30,726 nt of DNA from a bacterium UBA4637 (lineage in GTDB: Bacteria; Bacteroidota; Bacteroidia; Bacteroidales; Bacteroidaceae), in NCBI GenBank assembly GCA_002405875.1, contig DHMR01000001.1, positions 1 through 30,726 on the forward strand, in the 5' to 3' direction. The notes under the pieces are model-generated. The model did no database searches, was not told where the DNA came from, and saw nothing but the letters and a program-made list of their open reading frames with translations. How positions within the stretch are numbered: the stretch's first letter is position 1; every line of letters begins with the position of its first letter. This document shows positions 8,170 to 16,679 of this stretch, in pieces. The translations under genes and the position numbers were made by a program.

Positions 8170-10566
8170 ATGAAACGGCAGAATAGGTTACACCTTATTA
8201 TATATATAGTGGCATTGGTAATGGTGTCTGGGCAACTCCTTGTGGGCTGTTCCTCTACCAGCGCGCTGAAGGAAGGGGAACAACTCTTCACGGGGCTCAA
8301 CCCCATCGACTATCGCAACTATGAGCCTGGTGATTATGCCGACTCAGCCAAGGAGGAGATGGAATACGCTTTGGCATCAGCCCCTAATGGTGCCCTCTTT
8401 GGAAGTAGTTATTATCGCACACCTTTTCCTGTGCGCCTTTGGATATGGAACGCTTTCTCCCAGTCTAAGGGTGGCTTGGCCAAATGGATAACCAAGACGT
8501 TTGGCTCCAAGCCCAAGCTGATGGCGAATGTCAATCCCCAGTTGCGTGCACAAGTGGCTGAGCATCAACTCGACAAGTATGGCTATTTCAATGGCAAGGT
8601 GACTTATGATGTGCTCACAGAGAGTAATCCCAAGAAGGCCAAGGTGGCTTATCATGTCGACTTGGGACATCTCTGGACGTTGGATTCCATGGCTTATCTC
8701 AATTTCCCCGTCAAGGGAAAGCAACTCATCGACTCTACCATGAAGAAAGCCATCATCAAGAAGGGGAGTCCCTTCAATGTTTCCAATCTGGAATTGGAGC
8801 GTCAGCGCATCACTCGTCTGTTTCGCAATAATGGCTATTATTTCTATCAGAATGGTTATGCCTCTTACCTTGCTGATACCGTGAGTGTGCCTGGCAAGGC
8901 TCAGGTGAGACTCACGATGGTGGACAGCATTGAGCCTGAGGCTACTCGCCAATGGTATATCGGCAACATAAATATCAACTTCAAGAAGGATTTTATGGAG
9001 GAAATGACCGACTCGTTTGTGCGTCGCTATCTTAGCTTCAGGTACCATGGCAAGAAGATGCCTATTCGCCCCGGCGTCGTACTCCGTAATTTGCGTATAC
9101 GTCCACGCACCCTTTATAAGGTGAGGACGGAGGAACGAGCCAAGTCTGGACTTCAGGAGATGGGACTGTTCAATTATACAAGTCTTCAGTTTACCCCTCG
9201 TTCCACCAAATCGGTGGATAGCTTGGGCAATGTTGTTTACAACGACACTTTGGATGCCAATATCGACTTGGTGTTCGACAAGCCTTACGACTTTTACATC
9301 GAAGCCAATGCCCGTGGAAAAACGTCGGGTAGAGTGGGACCAGAATTGGTCGTAGGTCTCACCAAGCGAAATGCGTTCCGTGGTGGTGAGAAGCTGGACA
9401 TCAACTTGCATGGGTCGCATGAATGGCAGACCGTGAATAGAGTAGGGGGAAAGTCAAGCCGCATCAATTCCTATGAATATGGAGCCGATGCCTCTTTAGA
9501 GTTTCCTCGCATCATCACGCCTTGGAATATGTTCCGTTCCATGGCTCAGAACGAGCGTCGTTATCGGGCGGGGCACATGCCTACCAAATATCGAGGAGTG
9601 CCTACCACGACCATCAAGGCTTCGATGAACGTGCTCAACCGTGCCAGCTATTTCCGTCGCCATGTTGCTTCGGGTGAACTCACTTACGACTGGGCAACTT
9701 CCTACCAGCATCATCATTCTTTCAGTCCGCTTATACTCTCTTATGAGTTTATGAACAGCAAGACGGCGGCTTTCGACAGCATCCTGTCCATACATCCTTA
9801 TCTGCAGATTTCGATGCGCGACCAGTTTGTGCCAAAGATGAGCTATACTTACACCTATCGTAGTCCACGTAAATATCGTCACCCCATTACTTGGACTACG
9901 ACGGTGAGCGAGGCAGGCAATGTCTTGTCGCTTGGCTATCTGGCGGCTGGAAGAAAATGGAACGAGCGCGACAAAAAGATGTTCAAAAATCCTTTTGCCC
10001 AGTTCCTCAAGTTGGAGACCGACTTTGTGAAGTATTGGCGTCTTACTGACCAAGGCACTTTGGTGGGACATGTGAACGCAGGCATTATCTGGAGCTATGG
10101 CAATGCCGAGAATGCGCCTTATTATGAGCAGTTCTATGTGGGAGGAGCCAATAGTATCCGTGCGTTCAATGTGCGCAGCATAGGTCCGGGGAGGTTCCTG
10201 CCAAGCAACAGCAAGTACTCGTATATCGACCAAACGGGTGACATCAAGTATCTGATGAACTTGGAGTATCGTCAGAAATTGTTTGGCGACCTTTATGGTG
10301 CCATGTTCTTGGATGCGGGCAATGTATGGACCTTGCACGAACATGAGTATAGTCCGTTGGGGAAGTTTGAGGCAAAGAGGTTCTTCCGTCAGATGGCTGT
10401 AGGCACAGGAGTGGGCGTTCGTTATGATATGGGCATGTTTGTGATACGTGTCGACTGGGGTGTAGGTCTGCATGTTCCTTATGAGACGGGGAAGAGTGGT
10501 TTCTACAACATCAAGAGTTTCAAGAATGCTCAGAGCCTCCATTTGGCAGTGGGCTATCCTTTCTAA
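8170..10566 (+). CDS. tamL: TamL: lipoprotein Omp85-family partner of TamB
   Basis: A 798-aa outer-membrane protein. It starts with a lipoprotein signal peptide whose lipobox LVGC places the lipidated residue at Cys27. This is unlike Proteobacterial TamA, but it is the rule for TamL of Bacteroidota. Residues about 30-380 form the POTRA-like periplasmic part. From about 390 to the end is a 16-strand-type barrel with alternating aromatic strands, ending in VGYPF with a terminal Phe, the outer-membrane insertion signal. The Omp85 barrel-lumen motif appears as GGANSIRAF at about 658-666, with Arg664 as the conserved arginine. The gap to tamB is 9 bp, so the two are translated from one message and should form a single complex. 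No terminator is evident after the stop. Confidence 0.9.
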   Translation: MKRQNRLHLIIYIVALVMVSGQLLVGCSSTSALKEGEQLFTGLNPIDYRNYEPGDYADSAKEEMEYALASAPNGALFGSSYYRTPFPVRLWIWNAFSQSKGGLAKWITKTFGSKPKLMANVNPQLRAQVAEHQLDKYGYFNGKVTYDVLTESNPKKAKVAYHVDLGHLWTLDSMAYLNFPVKGKQLIDSTMKKAIIKKGSPFNVSNLELERQRITRLFRNNGYYFYQNGYASYLADTVSVPGKAQVRLTMVDSIEPEATRQWYIGNININFKKDFMEEMTDSFVRRYLSFRYHGKKMPIRPGVVLRNLRIRPRTLYKVRTEERAKSGLQEMGLFNYTSLQFTPRSTKSVDSLGNVVYNDTLDANIDLVFDKPYDFYIEANARGKTSGRVGPELVVGLTKRNAFRGGEKLDINLHGSHEWQTVNRVGGKSSRINSYEYGADASLEFPRIITPWNMFRSMAQNERRYRAGHMPTKYRGVPTTTIKASMNVLNRASYFRRHVASGELTYDWATSYQHHHSFSPLILSYEFMNSKTAAFDSILSIHPYLQISMRDQFVPKMSYTYTYRSPRKYRHPITWTTTVSEAGNVLSLGYLAAGRKWNERDKKMFKNPFAQFLKLETDFVKYWRLTDQGTLVGHVNAGIIWSYGNAENAPYYEQFYVGGANSIRAFNVRSIGPGRFLPSNSKYSYIDQTGDIKYLMNLEYRQKLFGDLYGAMFLDAGNVWTLHEHEYSPLGKFEAKRFFRQMAVGTGVGVRYDMGMFVIRVDWGVGLHVPYETGKSGFYNIKSFKNAQSLHLAVGYPF

Positions 10567-10671
10567 GTAGGTGAGGTCTCATATTGTATCAAAAAATGGA
10601 CATATTGCAACAAATATTGATATAAATCAAAAAAAGATGGGAAAATATGTCGCTACGTGCAAAATTTTTGT

Positions 10672-10679
10672 TACTTTTG
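10672..10679 (+). promoter_or_regulatory. -7 element ahead of the nucleotidyltransferase gene
   Basis: TACTTTTG matches the Bacteroidota -7 consensus 51 bp before the ATG at 10731. No good TTTG lies 20 bp upstream, so the promoter may be weak at -33 or activator-aided. Confidence 0.6.
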
Positions 10680-10730
10680 CATCGGAAAGTAGAACATATA
10701 CTATCAACTATTAAATAAAATACAGACAAA

Positions 10731-11642
10731 ATGAAACCTACATTATTGCTTTTGGCTGCCGGCATGGGTAGCCGTTACGGTGGTTTGAAACAGCTCGATG
10801 GTCTGGGCCCTAACGGTGAGACTATCATGGACTACAGCATCTATGATGCTATTCAAGCCGGTTTTGGTAAGATTGTTTTCGTAATCCGCAAAGATTTCGA
10901 GGATCAGTTCCGTGAGAAGATTCTTTCTAAATATGAAGGTCATGTACCTGTAGAACTTTGCTTCCAGTCTTTGGACGCACTCCCAGAAGGATTCTCTGTA
11001 CCAGAAGGTCGTGAGAAGCCATGGGGTACCAACCATGCTGTTTTGATGGCAAAGAATGTCATCAAGGAGCCTTTCTGCGTTATCAACTGCGATGATTTCT
11101 ACAATCGCGACTGCTTCATGGTTATCGGCAAGTTCCTCTCAGAACTTCCTGAGGGAAGCACCAATCGTTACGCCATGGTTGGTTTCCGCGTAGGCAACAC
11201 TTTGAGCGACAATGGTACAGTGGCTCGTGGTATCTGCTCTAAGGATGAGAACGAGAACTTGACCACTTGCGTAGAGCGCACAGAGATTATGCGTATCGAC
11301 GGCAAGGTATCTTACAAGGACGAGGAAGGCAAGTGGGTTGCCGTAGCCGACAACACTCCTGTATCCATGAACGTATGGGGCTTCACTCCAGACTACTTCG
11401 CTCACAGCGAGGAGTATTTCAAGGGATTCTTGAGCGATCCTAAGAACATGGAGAACAAGAAGGCTGAGTTCTTCATCCCATTGATGGTCAACAAGCTCAT
11501 CAACGATGGCACAGCTACAGTCAAGGTGCTCGATACCACCAGCAAGTGGTTTGGTGTAACTTATGCAGCCGACCGTCAGAGTGTGGTTGATAAGATTCAG
11601 AAGCTCGTAGATGAGGGCGTATATCCTAACAAGCTCTTCTAG
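10731..11642 (+). CDS. NTP-transferase family sugar nucleotidyltransferase
   Basis: A 303-aa protein of the nucleotidyltransferase (GT-A like) fold that joins a sugar phosphate to a nucleotide. The glycine-rich nucleotide loop is at LAAGMGSRYGG (8-18) with Lys20 following. PWGTNHAVL (97-105) matches the second base-binding loop, and CDD at 120-122 is the metal-binding position. The Mg-dependent chemistry is therefore intact, but the specific sugar and base cannot be read from the sequence. It is about the length of glucose-1-phosphate uridylyltransferases but lacks their typical later motifs as far as I can see. It is followed after 8 bp by the phosphoesterase gene, so they probably share a message from the promoter at 10672. 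Confidence 0.78.
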   Translation: MKPTLLLLAAGMGSRYGGLKQLDGLGPNGETIMDYSIYDAIQAGFGKIVFVIRKDFEDQFREKILSKYEGHVPVELCFQSLDALPEGFSVPEGREKPWGTNHAVLMAKNVIKEPFCVINCDDFYNRDCFMVIGKFLSELPEGSTNRYAMVGFRVGNTLSDNGTVARGICSKDENENLTTCVERTEIMRIDGKVSYKDEEGKWVAVADNTPVSMNVWGFTPDYFAHSEEYFKGFLSDPKNMENKKAEFFIPLMVNKLINDGTATVKVLDTTSKWFGVTYAADRQSVVDKIQKLVDEGVYPNKLF

Positions 11643-11650
11643 TCGATTTG

Positions 11651-12691
11651 ATGGAAATTAACATAAATAAACTTTCAGATCAGGAAGCCGCTATTCTCCG
11701 AGAGACTATAGCGGCTTCTCGTCGTATTGTCATTTGTGCGCATAAGTCGCCAGATGGTGATGCCATTGGTTCCTCCTTGGGATGGGCAGGCTATTTGCGT
11801 TCCCTTGGCAAGGAGCCTACGATATGTGTGCCAGATATGATACCCGATGCAATCTCTTGGTTGCCTGGTGCAGCCGACATCTTGCGCTACGACAAGCGTC
11901 CTGATGATGTGGAGAAGGCTTTCAATGAGGCCGACCTCGTGTTCTGCCTAGACTTTAGTAGTACTGGCCGTCTCGATGAGATGGATCATTTGTTGGCAGG
12001 GTGCAAGGCTCAACGCATTGTGATAGACCATCATTTAGCTCCCAACCTAGATGCCAAGCTGATGATTTCTCAGCCACACTTGAGTAGTGCCAGTGAGTTG
12101 GTGTTCCGTGTGATTTGGCAGTTGGGCGGCTTCCCTGCGCTCGACAAGGCATGGGCCACCTGTGTGTATTGCGGCATGATGACAGATACGGGTGGTTTCA
12201 CCTATAATTCTACCAACCCAGACATTTTCTACATCATTTGCCTGTTGCTCACCAAGGGCATAGACAAAGATAAGATATATCGCAATGTATTCAACAACTC
12301 TCGTGTCTCAGCCATTCGTTTACGTGGATATTTGATGAACAAGAAGCTGCAAGTGATAGAATCTCTGCATGCCAGCTATTATGCCGTCACTCGCAAGGAA
12401 CTGAAACAATATGATTTCATCAAGGGCGATTTGGAAGGACTCGTCAATGAGCCGCTCCGCATCAAGGGCCACAAGCTGTCCATCTCCCTTCGTGAAGACA
12501 CAGACATAGACAATCAAGTATTGGTGAGCTTGCGCTCTGTGGATGATTTCCCATGCAACAAGATGGCAGAGCAGTTCTTCAATGGCGGCGGTCATCGCAA
12601 TGCTTCGGGTGGCAAGTTGCATTGCAGCATTCAAGAGGCAGAGCAAGTAGCCCAAAGAGCCATCTTGGCATTCGAAAACTTGCTGAAATAG
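11651..12691 (+). CDS. nrnA: DHH/DHHA1 phosphoesterase (NrnA-type oligoribonuclease / pAp phosphatase)
   Basis: A 346-aa cytoplasmic enzyme. All DHH-family metal ligands are visible: His31, Asp35 and Asp37 in AHKSPDGDA; Asp101 in CLDFS; and the naming motif Asp126-His127-His128. A further aspartate is in MMTDTGG near 176. The C-terminal DHHA1 substrate domain carries the GGGHRNASG motif near residue 313. This two-domain layout and length fit NrnA, which degrades 2-5 nt RNAs and dephosphorylates 3'-phosphoadenosine 5'-phosphate. A TTG at 11648 directly precedes the ATG at 11651. I choose the ATG. It is 8 bp after the nucleotidyltransferase stop, so probably translationally coupled. Confidence 0.88.
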   Translation: MEININKLSDQEAAILRETIAASRRIVICAHKSPDGDAIGSSLGWAGYLRSLGKEPTICVPDMIPDAISWLPGAADILRYDKRPDDVEKAFNEADLVFCLDFSSTGRLDEMDHLLAGCKAQRIVIDHHLAPNLDAKLMISQPHLSSASELVFRVIWQLGGFPALDKAWATCVYCGMMTDTGGFTYNSTNPDIFYIICLLLTKGIDKDKIYRNVFNNSRVSAIRLRGYLMNKKLQVIESLHASYYAVTRKELKQYDFIKGDLEGLVNEPLRIKGHKLSISLREDTDIDNQVLVSLRSVDDFPCNKMAEQFFNGGGHRNASGGKLHCSIQEAEQVAQRAILAFENLLK

Positions 12692-12708
12692 AACAAACAC
12701 CCCAGAAT

Positions 12709-12762
12709 GAGGCAATAGGATGATAATAAGTGATAAATAATAATAAAATCACCCTATTCCTC
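12709..12762 (+). other. Intergenic hairpin after nrnA
   Basis: GAGG-C-AATAGG (12709-12719) pairs with CCTATTCCTC (12753-12762) apart from one bulged C. T-rich DNA follows only after about 9 bases, so this may be an inefficient terminator separating nrnA from the next gene. Confidence 0.4.
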
Positions 12763-12785
12763 TCGGTGGTGTCTTTTCTTTTTTG

Positions 12786-12793
12786 TACCTTTG
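12786..12793 (+). promoter_or_regulatory. -7 element for the DUF4827-glmM pair
   Basis: TACCTTTG lies 30 bp before the ATG at 12824. No TTTG is found at the -33 position. It is the only promoter-like element seen ahead of the DUF4827 and glmM genes. Confidence 0.6.
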
Positions 12794-12823
12794 TCCAACA
12801 AATCAGATTTATAAAGATAAGTA

Positions 12824-13510
12824 ATGAAGAAATTTTTGTTTGCAATGATAGCTTTTGCGGCCATTTTCTCGTTTGCCGCATGCAGTGACACAGAGACCTA
12901 CAAGGATCAGCGTGATAGAGAGCTTGATTCCATCAGTTCGTTCCTGAAAAATGAAAACGTAAAGGTTATCTCTGAGGAAGATTTTGAGAACCGTTGGAAT
13001 AAGGGGCTTACATTGACGGATACCGCCAAGAATGAGTATGTGCTCTTCAAGAGCAACGGTATCTATATGCAGGTCATCGACCAGGGATGTGGCGATTATA
13101 TCAAGAAAGGTGAAATCGCCGAGGTGTTGGTACGCTTCGATGAATACAATCTTTCCTATTTGGCTCGTATCAGCGACAATTGCCTCACCCTTTCAAACAA
13201 TGTCCCTGCCTACTCTTATATCGTAGACAAGATGACGGTGACCAATAATTCTGGCACCTTTACTGGTGCCTTCGATACCTCTAGCAGTTTGATGGCAAAG
13301 ACTTACAACACCACATCCTATGGTGTGAGTGCTACCGTGCCTAGTGGTTGGCTCGTTCCTTTCTCTTGGATAAAGGTGGGTCGCCCTAAGACAGATGAAG
13401 ACCGCATTGCCCACATCCGCCTCTTGGTGCCACACTCTTATGGTACCACCACCGCATCGGGTAATGTGAATGCTTGTCTCTACGACATGACCATCCAGCG
13501 AGGCAAATAA
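12824..13510 (+). CDS. DUF4827-family lipoprotein
   Basis: A 228-aa exported lipoprotein. The signal peptide MKKFLFAM... ends in a lipobox with Cys20 (SFAAC), followed by Ser-Asp, a pattern compatible with cell-envelope anchoring. The remainder is a compact beta-rich domain without catalytic motifs that I recognise. The segment IKKGEIAEVLVRFDEY near 104-119 resembles an FKBP-like strand order, but this is weak. DUF4827 proteins are known from Bacteroidales and are often next to glmM, as here. The function is unknown. The last codons before the stop are repeated 24 bp downstream in the spacer. Confidence 0.75.
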   Translation: MKKFLFAMIAFAAIFSFAACSDTETYKDQRDRELDSISSFLKNENVKVISEEDFENRWNKGLTLTDTAKNEYVLFKSNGIYMQVIDQGCGDYIKKGEIAEVLVRFDEYNLSYLARISDNCLTLSNNVPAYSYIVDKMTVTNNSGTFTGAFDTSSSLMAKTYNTTSYGVSATVPSGWLVPFSWIKVGRPKTDEDRIAHIRLLVPHSYGTTTASGNVNACLYDMTIQRGK

Positions 13511-13530
13511 AGGTCGAGGGAGCGAGGCAA
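13497..13530 (+). repeat. 24-bp offset duplication of the DUF4827 gene tail
   Basis: AGCGAGGCAA occurs at 13497-13506, in the last codons of the gene, and again at 13521-13530. Both copies are followed by nearly the same bases (ATAAA and GTAAA). It looks like a small tandem duplication across the stop codon. Confidence 0.6.
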
Positions 13531-13578
13531 GTAAATGTTGATAGAAAGAAATGTAGAATCATTAATCAAGATATACTT

Positions 13579-14970
13579 ATGACACTGATTAAGTCTATTT
13601 CTGGAATCCGCGGTACTATCGGCGGTCCAGCGGGCGATACATTGAATCCGCTCGATATTGTAAAGTTTACTTCAGCATACGCTACTTTCATTCGTCGTAG
13701 CGGTGCTTCTAAGAGCAATACCATCGTCGTAGGTCGTGATGCACGTATCTCTGGCGAGATGGTGAAGAACGTGGTGTGTGGCACCTTGATGGGCATGGGA
13801 TATGATGTGCTCAACATCGGGTTGGCTACCACTCCTACCACCGAGTTGGCTGTTACCATGAGTGGTGCTGCCGGTGGCATCATCATCACAGCTTCTCACA
13901 ACCCACGTCAGTGGAACGCTCTCAAGCTCCTCAACGAGAAGGGAGAGTTCTTGACCAAGGACAATGGCAACGAGGTGTTGGCTATCGCAGACAAGGAGGA
14001 TTTCGAGTATGCGGACGTTGACCATCTCGGCAAATATACAGAGGATAATTCCTTCAACAAGCGCCACATCGACTCCGTATTGGCATTGAAGCTGGTGGAT
14101 GTTGAGGCTATCAAGAAGGCTCACTTCAAGGTTTGCGTTGATTCCATCAACTCTGTGGGTGGCATCATCCTCCCTGAGTTGCTCGATGCACTGGGTGTGG
14201 AGCACACATTCCTCAATGGTGTGGCTAACGGCGATTTCGCTCACAACCCAGAGCCTTTGGAGAAGAACCTTGGTGGCATCATGGGCGAGTTGAAGAAGGG
14301 TGGCTATGACTTGGGTATCGTGGTAGACCCAGATGTAGACCGCTTGGCATTCATCTGCGAGGACGGCAAGATGTTTGGCGAAGAGTATACCTTGGTCAGC
14401 GTAGCCGACTATGTGTTGAGCAAGACTCCTGGCAACACCGTGAGCAACCTTTCTTCTACCCGTGCGCTTCGTGACGTAACCGAGAAACATGGTGGCAAGT
14501 ATACTGCAGCTGCAGTAGGCGAGGTGAATGTTACCACCAAGATGAAGGATGTACACGCCGTAATCGGTGGTGAAGGCAATGGTGGAGTCATCTATCCTGA
14601 GAGCCACTATGGTCGTGATGCCCTCGTGGGTATCGCCCTCTTCTTGAGCAGCTTGGCTCACAAGGGCTGCAAGGTAAGCGAGCTTCGTGCCTCTTTCCCT
14701 AATTATTTCATCGCCAAGAACCGCATCGACTTGACTCCAACTACTGATGTGGATGCCATCCTCGTGAAGGTAAAGGAGATGTATGGGAAGGAGAAGGACG
14801 TGACCGTTACCGACATCGACGGTGTGAAACTCGATTTCCCAGACAAGTGGGTACACCTCCGCAAGAGCAATACCGAGCCTATCATCCGTGTATATAGCGA
14901 GGCTTCAACGATGGAGCAAGCCGATGAACTCGGCAAGAAGCTCATGCAGGTAGTGTATGATATGCAATAA
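13579..14970 (+). CDS. glmM: Phosphoglucosamine mutase (alpha-D-phosphohexomutase family)
   Basis: A 463-aa enzyme that converts glucosamine-6-phosphate to glucosamine-1-phosphate for UDP-GlcNAc, and so for peptidoglycan and LPS. All four active-site elements are present: the phosphoserine loop TASHNP (Ser of ASHNP near residue 101); the metal loop DPDVDR near 250; the sugar loop GGEGNGG near 330; and the phosphate loop RKSNTEPIIRVYSEA near the C-terminus. The GEGNGG sugar loop is the version seen in Bacteroidota and archaeal GlmM rather than the E. coli form, so a phosphoglucomutase/phosphomannomutase activity is the main alternative. I place the start at 13579 (MTLIKSISGIRG), where the family begins. 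An in-frame ATG at 13474 would overlap the DUF4827 gene and adds 35 unlike residues. Confidence 0.88.
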   Translation: MTLIKSISGIRGTIGGPAGDTLNPLDIVKFTSAYATFIRRSGASKSNTIVVGRDARISGEMVKNVVCGTLMGMGYDVLNIGLATTPTTELAVTMSGAAGGIIITASHNPRQWNALKLLNEKGEFLTKDNGNEVLAIADKEDFEYADVDHLGKYTEDNSFNKRHIDSVLALKLVDVEAIKKAHFKVCVDSINSVGGIILPELLDALGVEHTFLNGVANGDFAHNPEPLEKNLGGIMGELKKGGYDLGIVVDPDVDRLAFICEDGKMFGEEYTLVSVADYVLSKTPGNTVSNLSSTRALRDVTEKHGGKYTAAAVGEVNVTTKMKDVHAVIGGEGNGGVIYPESHYGRDALVGIALFLSSLAHKGCKVSELRASFPNYFIAKNRIDLTPTTDVDAILVKVKEMYGKEKDVTVTDIDGVKLDFPDKWVHLRKSNTEPIIRVYSEASTMEQADELGKKLMQVVYDMQ

Positions 14971-15011
14971 ATAAGGTAAGATGAGCCTTTTGTTGTGAGG
15001 CTATAATATAT

Positions 15012-15075
15012 AAGAACGACTTCTAGCTATTGGTTGCTTGTGGTGCAAGCTATATAGCTGGAAGTCGTTCTTTTA
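15012..15075 (+). terminator. Large compound hairpin terminator after glmM
   Basis: A 19-bp stem (15012-15030 with 15054-15072, one G-T wobble) encloses a second hairpin GCTTG-TGGTG-CAAGC, and T residues follow the right arm. It lies between converging genes and could stop transcription from glmM. The right arm GAAGTCGTTC is also the first member of the tandem array that follows. Confidence 0.75.
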
Positions 15076-15148
15076 TATAGTAGAAGTTGTTCAAACGGCC
15101 TAATGAAGTTGTTCTAACAGCCTAATGATGTTGTTCTAACGCCCTAAT
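15061..15148. repeat. 22-bp tandem repeat, type A (GAAGTTGTTC units)
   Basis: Units start at 15061, 15083, 15105 and 15127, exactly 22 bp apart. The last three share GAAGTTGTTCnAACnGCCTAAT with few changes. The first is the right arm of the glmM terminator (GAAGTCGTTC) followed by unlike sequence. The period is not a multiple of three, and the array is noncoding. Confidence 0.85.
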
Positions 15149-15154
15149 GATTGG

Positions 15155-15242
15155 GGCGCACATCAGTTGTTATGCGCTCGCACAACAGCTGATGTGCGAC
15201 TGCACAACACGTGTTGTGCGCTCGTAGCCCAGCTGTTGTGCG
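15155..15242. repeat. 22-bp tandem repeat, type B (near-palindromic CACAAC/GTTGTG units)
   Basis: Four units begin at 15155, 15177, 15199 and 15221, again exactly 22 bp apart, each ending in TGCG. Each unit is close to its own reverse complement: the third contains the perfect 18-bp palindrome GCACAACACGTGTTGTGC (15202-15219). CGCACAACAGCTG (15179-15191) and CAGCTGTTGTGCG (15230-15242) form a perfect 13-bp inverted repeat. CGCACATCAG (15157-15166) pairs with CTGATGTGCG (15189-15198). The array ends 14 bp from the stop codon of the - strand gene. Confidence 0.85.
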
Positions 15243-15256
15243 GCTATCATTGTTGT

Positions 15257-16000
15257 TTATTCCTCAGCCAATTCTTTCATCGTATCATTCAATGTATTGA
15301 AGAGTACATTGATGTTTTCCTCTTTGTTTTTGCAAGCCTCCTTGAAGAGGGCTACAGGGTCGAAGGTGCTGGTCTTCGGCAGTGTTTCGTTGAGCATGAT
15401 GTTCACGTTGTTGAGGAGCATGCCATGTAGGGTAGGCATGTGGAGTTGATGCTGCTCACCCTCCTTGCTGCCGCACTTCATTCCAGCGGCGTATGCCTTT
15501 ACGATGACACGCACCAAGAGATGGATTGCCATAGGCTCGTCGGCTAGGCTGATGAGGATGCCGTGGGTATAGTCGCGCACGTGCTCTTCTAGGGTCGTGA
15601 ACTTGCCTTGCAGCAACCAGGTGAAGTTGCGCTTATATTCTGCCTCCATAGCCTTGTAGAGCTGAGGACTCTTGCAGGCGATGTGCAGATAGTCGAGCAT
15701 CGTAGGCTCGAAGGTTGGGTCGGCTTGCTTCATGCTCTCGAAATTCTTCTTCATGCGCTCGTTCGCCTCCTCGGCGGTCTTGTAGTTCAAGCGTATGAGG
15801 GTAGAGAACATGATGTCGAAGAAATATTGGTTTACCTCGCCATAGTGGTCGAGCATCGCCTGCTTGATTTTCTTCGGTTTGTTCTTCTTCTTGAAATCAT
15901 TGCCACCGATGGTTGCGTCGATGATGCCACGTGTGTATGCCTCGAAGAAACCTCTCACGAAGCTAGCCATTGCCTGATAACTATTGATTCTTTTGCTCAT
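15257..16000 (-). CDS. Hypothetical helical protein
   Basis: A 247-aa protein I do not recognise. It has no signal peptide and no membrane segment, and it looks almost entirely alpha-helical, with many charged residues (a KKKNKPKKIK basic stretch near 37-46). It should be cytoplasmic. Its ATG lies 2 bp after the stop of the polysaccharide deacetylase gene, so the two are almost certainly translated from one message. A role in envelope polysaccharide work is suggested by this context only. The gene runs into the 22-bp repeat region at its 3' end. Confidence 0.75.
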   Translation of the reverse strand: MSKRINSYQAMASFVRGFFEAYTRGIIDATIGGNDFKKKNKPKKIKQAMLDHYGEVNQYFFDIMFSTLIRLNYKTAEEANERMKKNFESMKQADPTFEPTMLDYLHIACKSPQLYKAMEAEYKRNFTWLLQGKFTTLEEHVRDYTHGILISLADEPMAIHLLVRVIVKAYAAGMKCGSKEGEQHQLHMPTLHGMLLNNVNIMLNETLPKTSTFDPVALFKEACKNKEENINVLFNTLNDTMKELAEE

Positions 16001-16002
16001 AT

Positions 16003-16614
16003 TTATTCGAATGTCTTAAATTCATAACCTTGTTCCATGAGCCATTCGATGGCTTGTGGAAGGGCGGTTTTCAACTTGTCGATGCTTTTCAGCGAGTCGT
16101 GGAAGGTGATGATGCTGCCGTTGCGGGCATATCGCTTCACATTGTTCACCACGTCTTCTGCCGTCAACCATTTGGAATAGTCGCGTGTCACCACGTCCCA
16201 CATGATGACCTTGTAGGTGCGGTGCAGCCACCAGTACTCGCTTGGTCGCATCCAGCCGTGGGGTGGACGGAAGAGATGGGCATGGATGAGGTCGTTCGCC
16301 TTGTTGGTGTTCAACACATAAGAGATGACACGATGTTTGAGTGCCCCAATGTGATTGAACGTATGGTTTCCCACCTGATGCCCCTCTGCTTTGATGGCAT
16401 TATATAGGTCGTGATGTCTCAATACATTCTCGCCCACCATGAAGAAAGTAGCCTTGATGTTGTACTTCCTCAGGGTTTCGAGAATGAAAGGTGTCGACTC
16501 TGGGATTGGTCCGTCATCGAAGGTAAGATACACTGAATGCTCGTGTGAGTTCATTCGCCATATTGCCTTCGGATAAAGCCATCTAAGCCATTTGGCTGGT
16601 TGTTCGATAAACAT
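16003..16614 (-). CDS. Polysaccharide deacetylase family protein (NodB domain)
   Basis: A 203-aa carbohydrate esterase 4-type domain that would remove N- or O-acetyl groups from an envelope polysaccharide or peptidoglycan. The five NodB motifs are present: TFDDGP (31-36, Asp33 base and Asp34 metal ligand); the metal histidines in GNHTFNH (His84 and His88); RPPHG (115-119); WDV..RDY near 138-145; and TFHDS with His171 as general acid. No signal peptide or anchor is visible, so how or whether it is exported is unclear. It lies 65 bp after the DUF2723 gene and 2 bp before the hypothetical gene, all on the - strand, consistent with an operon. Confidence 0.87.
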   Translation of the reverse strand: MFIEQPAKWLRWLYPKAIWRMNSHEHSVYLTFDDGPIPESTPFILETLRKYNIKATFFMVGENVLRHHDLYNAIKAEGHQVGNHTFNHIGALKHRVISYVLNTNKANDLIHAHLFRPPHGWMRPSEYWWLHRTYKVIMWDVVTRDYSKWLTAEDVVNNVKRYARNGSIITFHDSLKSIDKLKTALPQAIEWLMEQGYEFKTFE

Positions 16615-16643
16615 CTTGAGTAATTGGTTTATATCAAAATATA

Positions 16644-16670
16644 GTAGGGGCAGATAACTTCCGCCCCTAC
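16644..16670 (-). terminator. Hairpin between the DUF2723 gene and the deacetylase gene
   Basis: GTAGGGGC (16644-16651) pairs perfectly with GCCCCTAC (16663-16670). On the - strand it is followed by TATATTTTG, a poor T tract. It could be a partial terminator that reduces expression of the downstream genes. Confidence 0.45.
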
Positions 16671-16679
16671 AAACATATC

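Noticed and set aside
9496..10542. Long - strand open frame opposite tamL (also 8377-9420, 13672-14856 and 16692-17417 opposite other genes)
   Set aside because: These lie opposite genes with clear families and motifs, have no family resemblance of their own, and have no start context.
13474..13578. Longer in-frame start for glmM at 13474
   Set aside because: It would overlap the DUF4827 gene, and the extra 35 residues do not resemble the family, which begins at MTLIKSISGIRG.
15061..15242. CRISPR array
   Set aside because: The 22-bp units are directly adjacent, with no unique spacers of constant length, and no cas genes are present.
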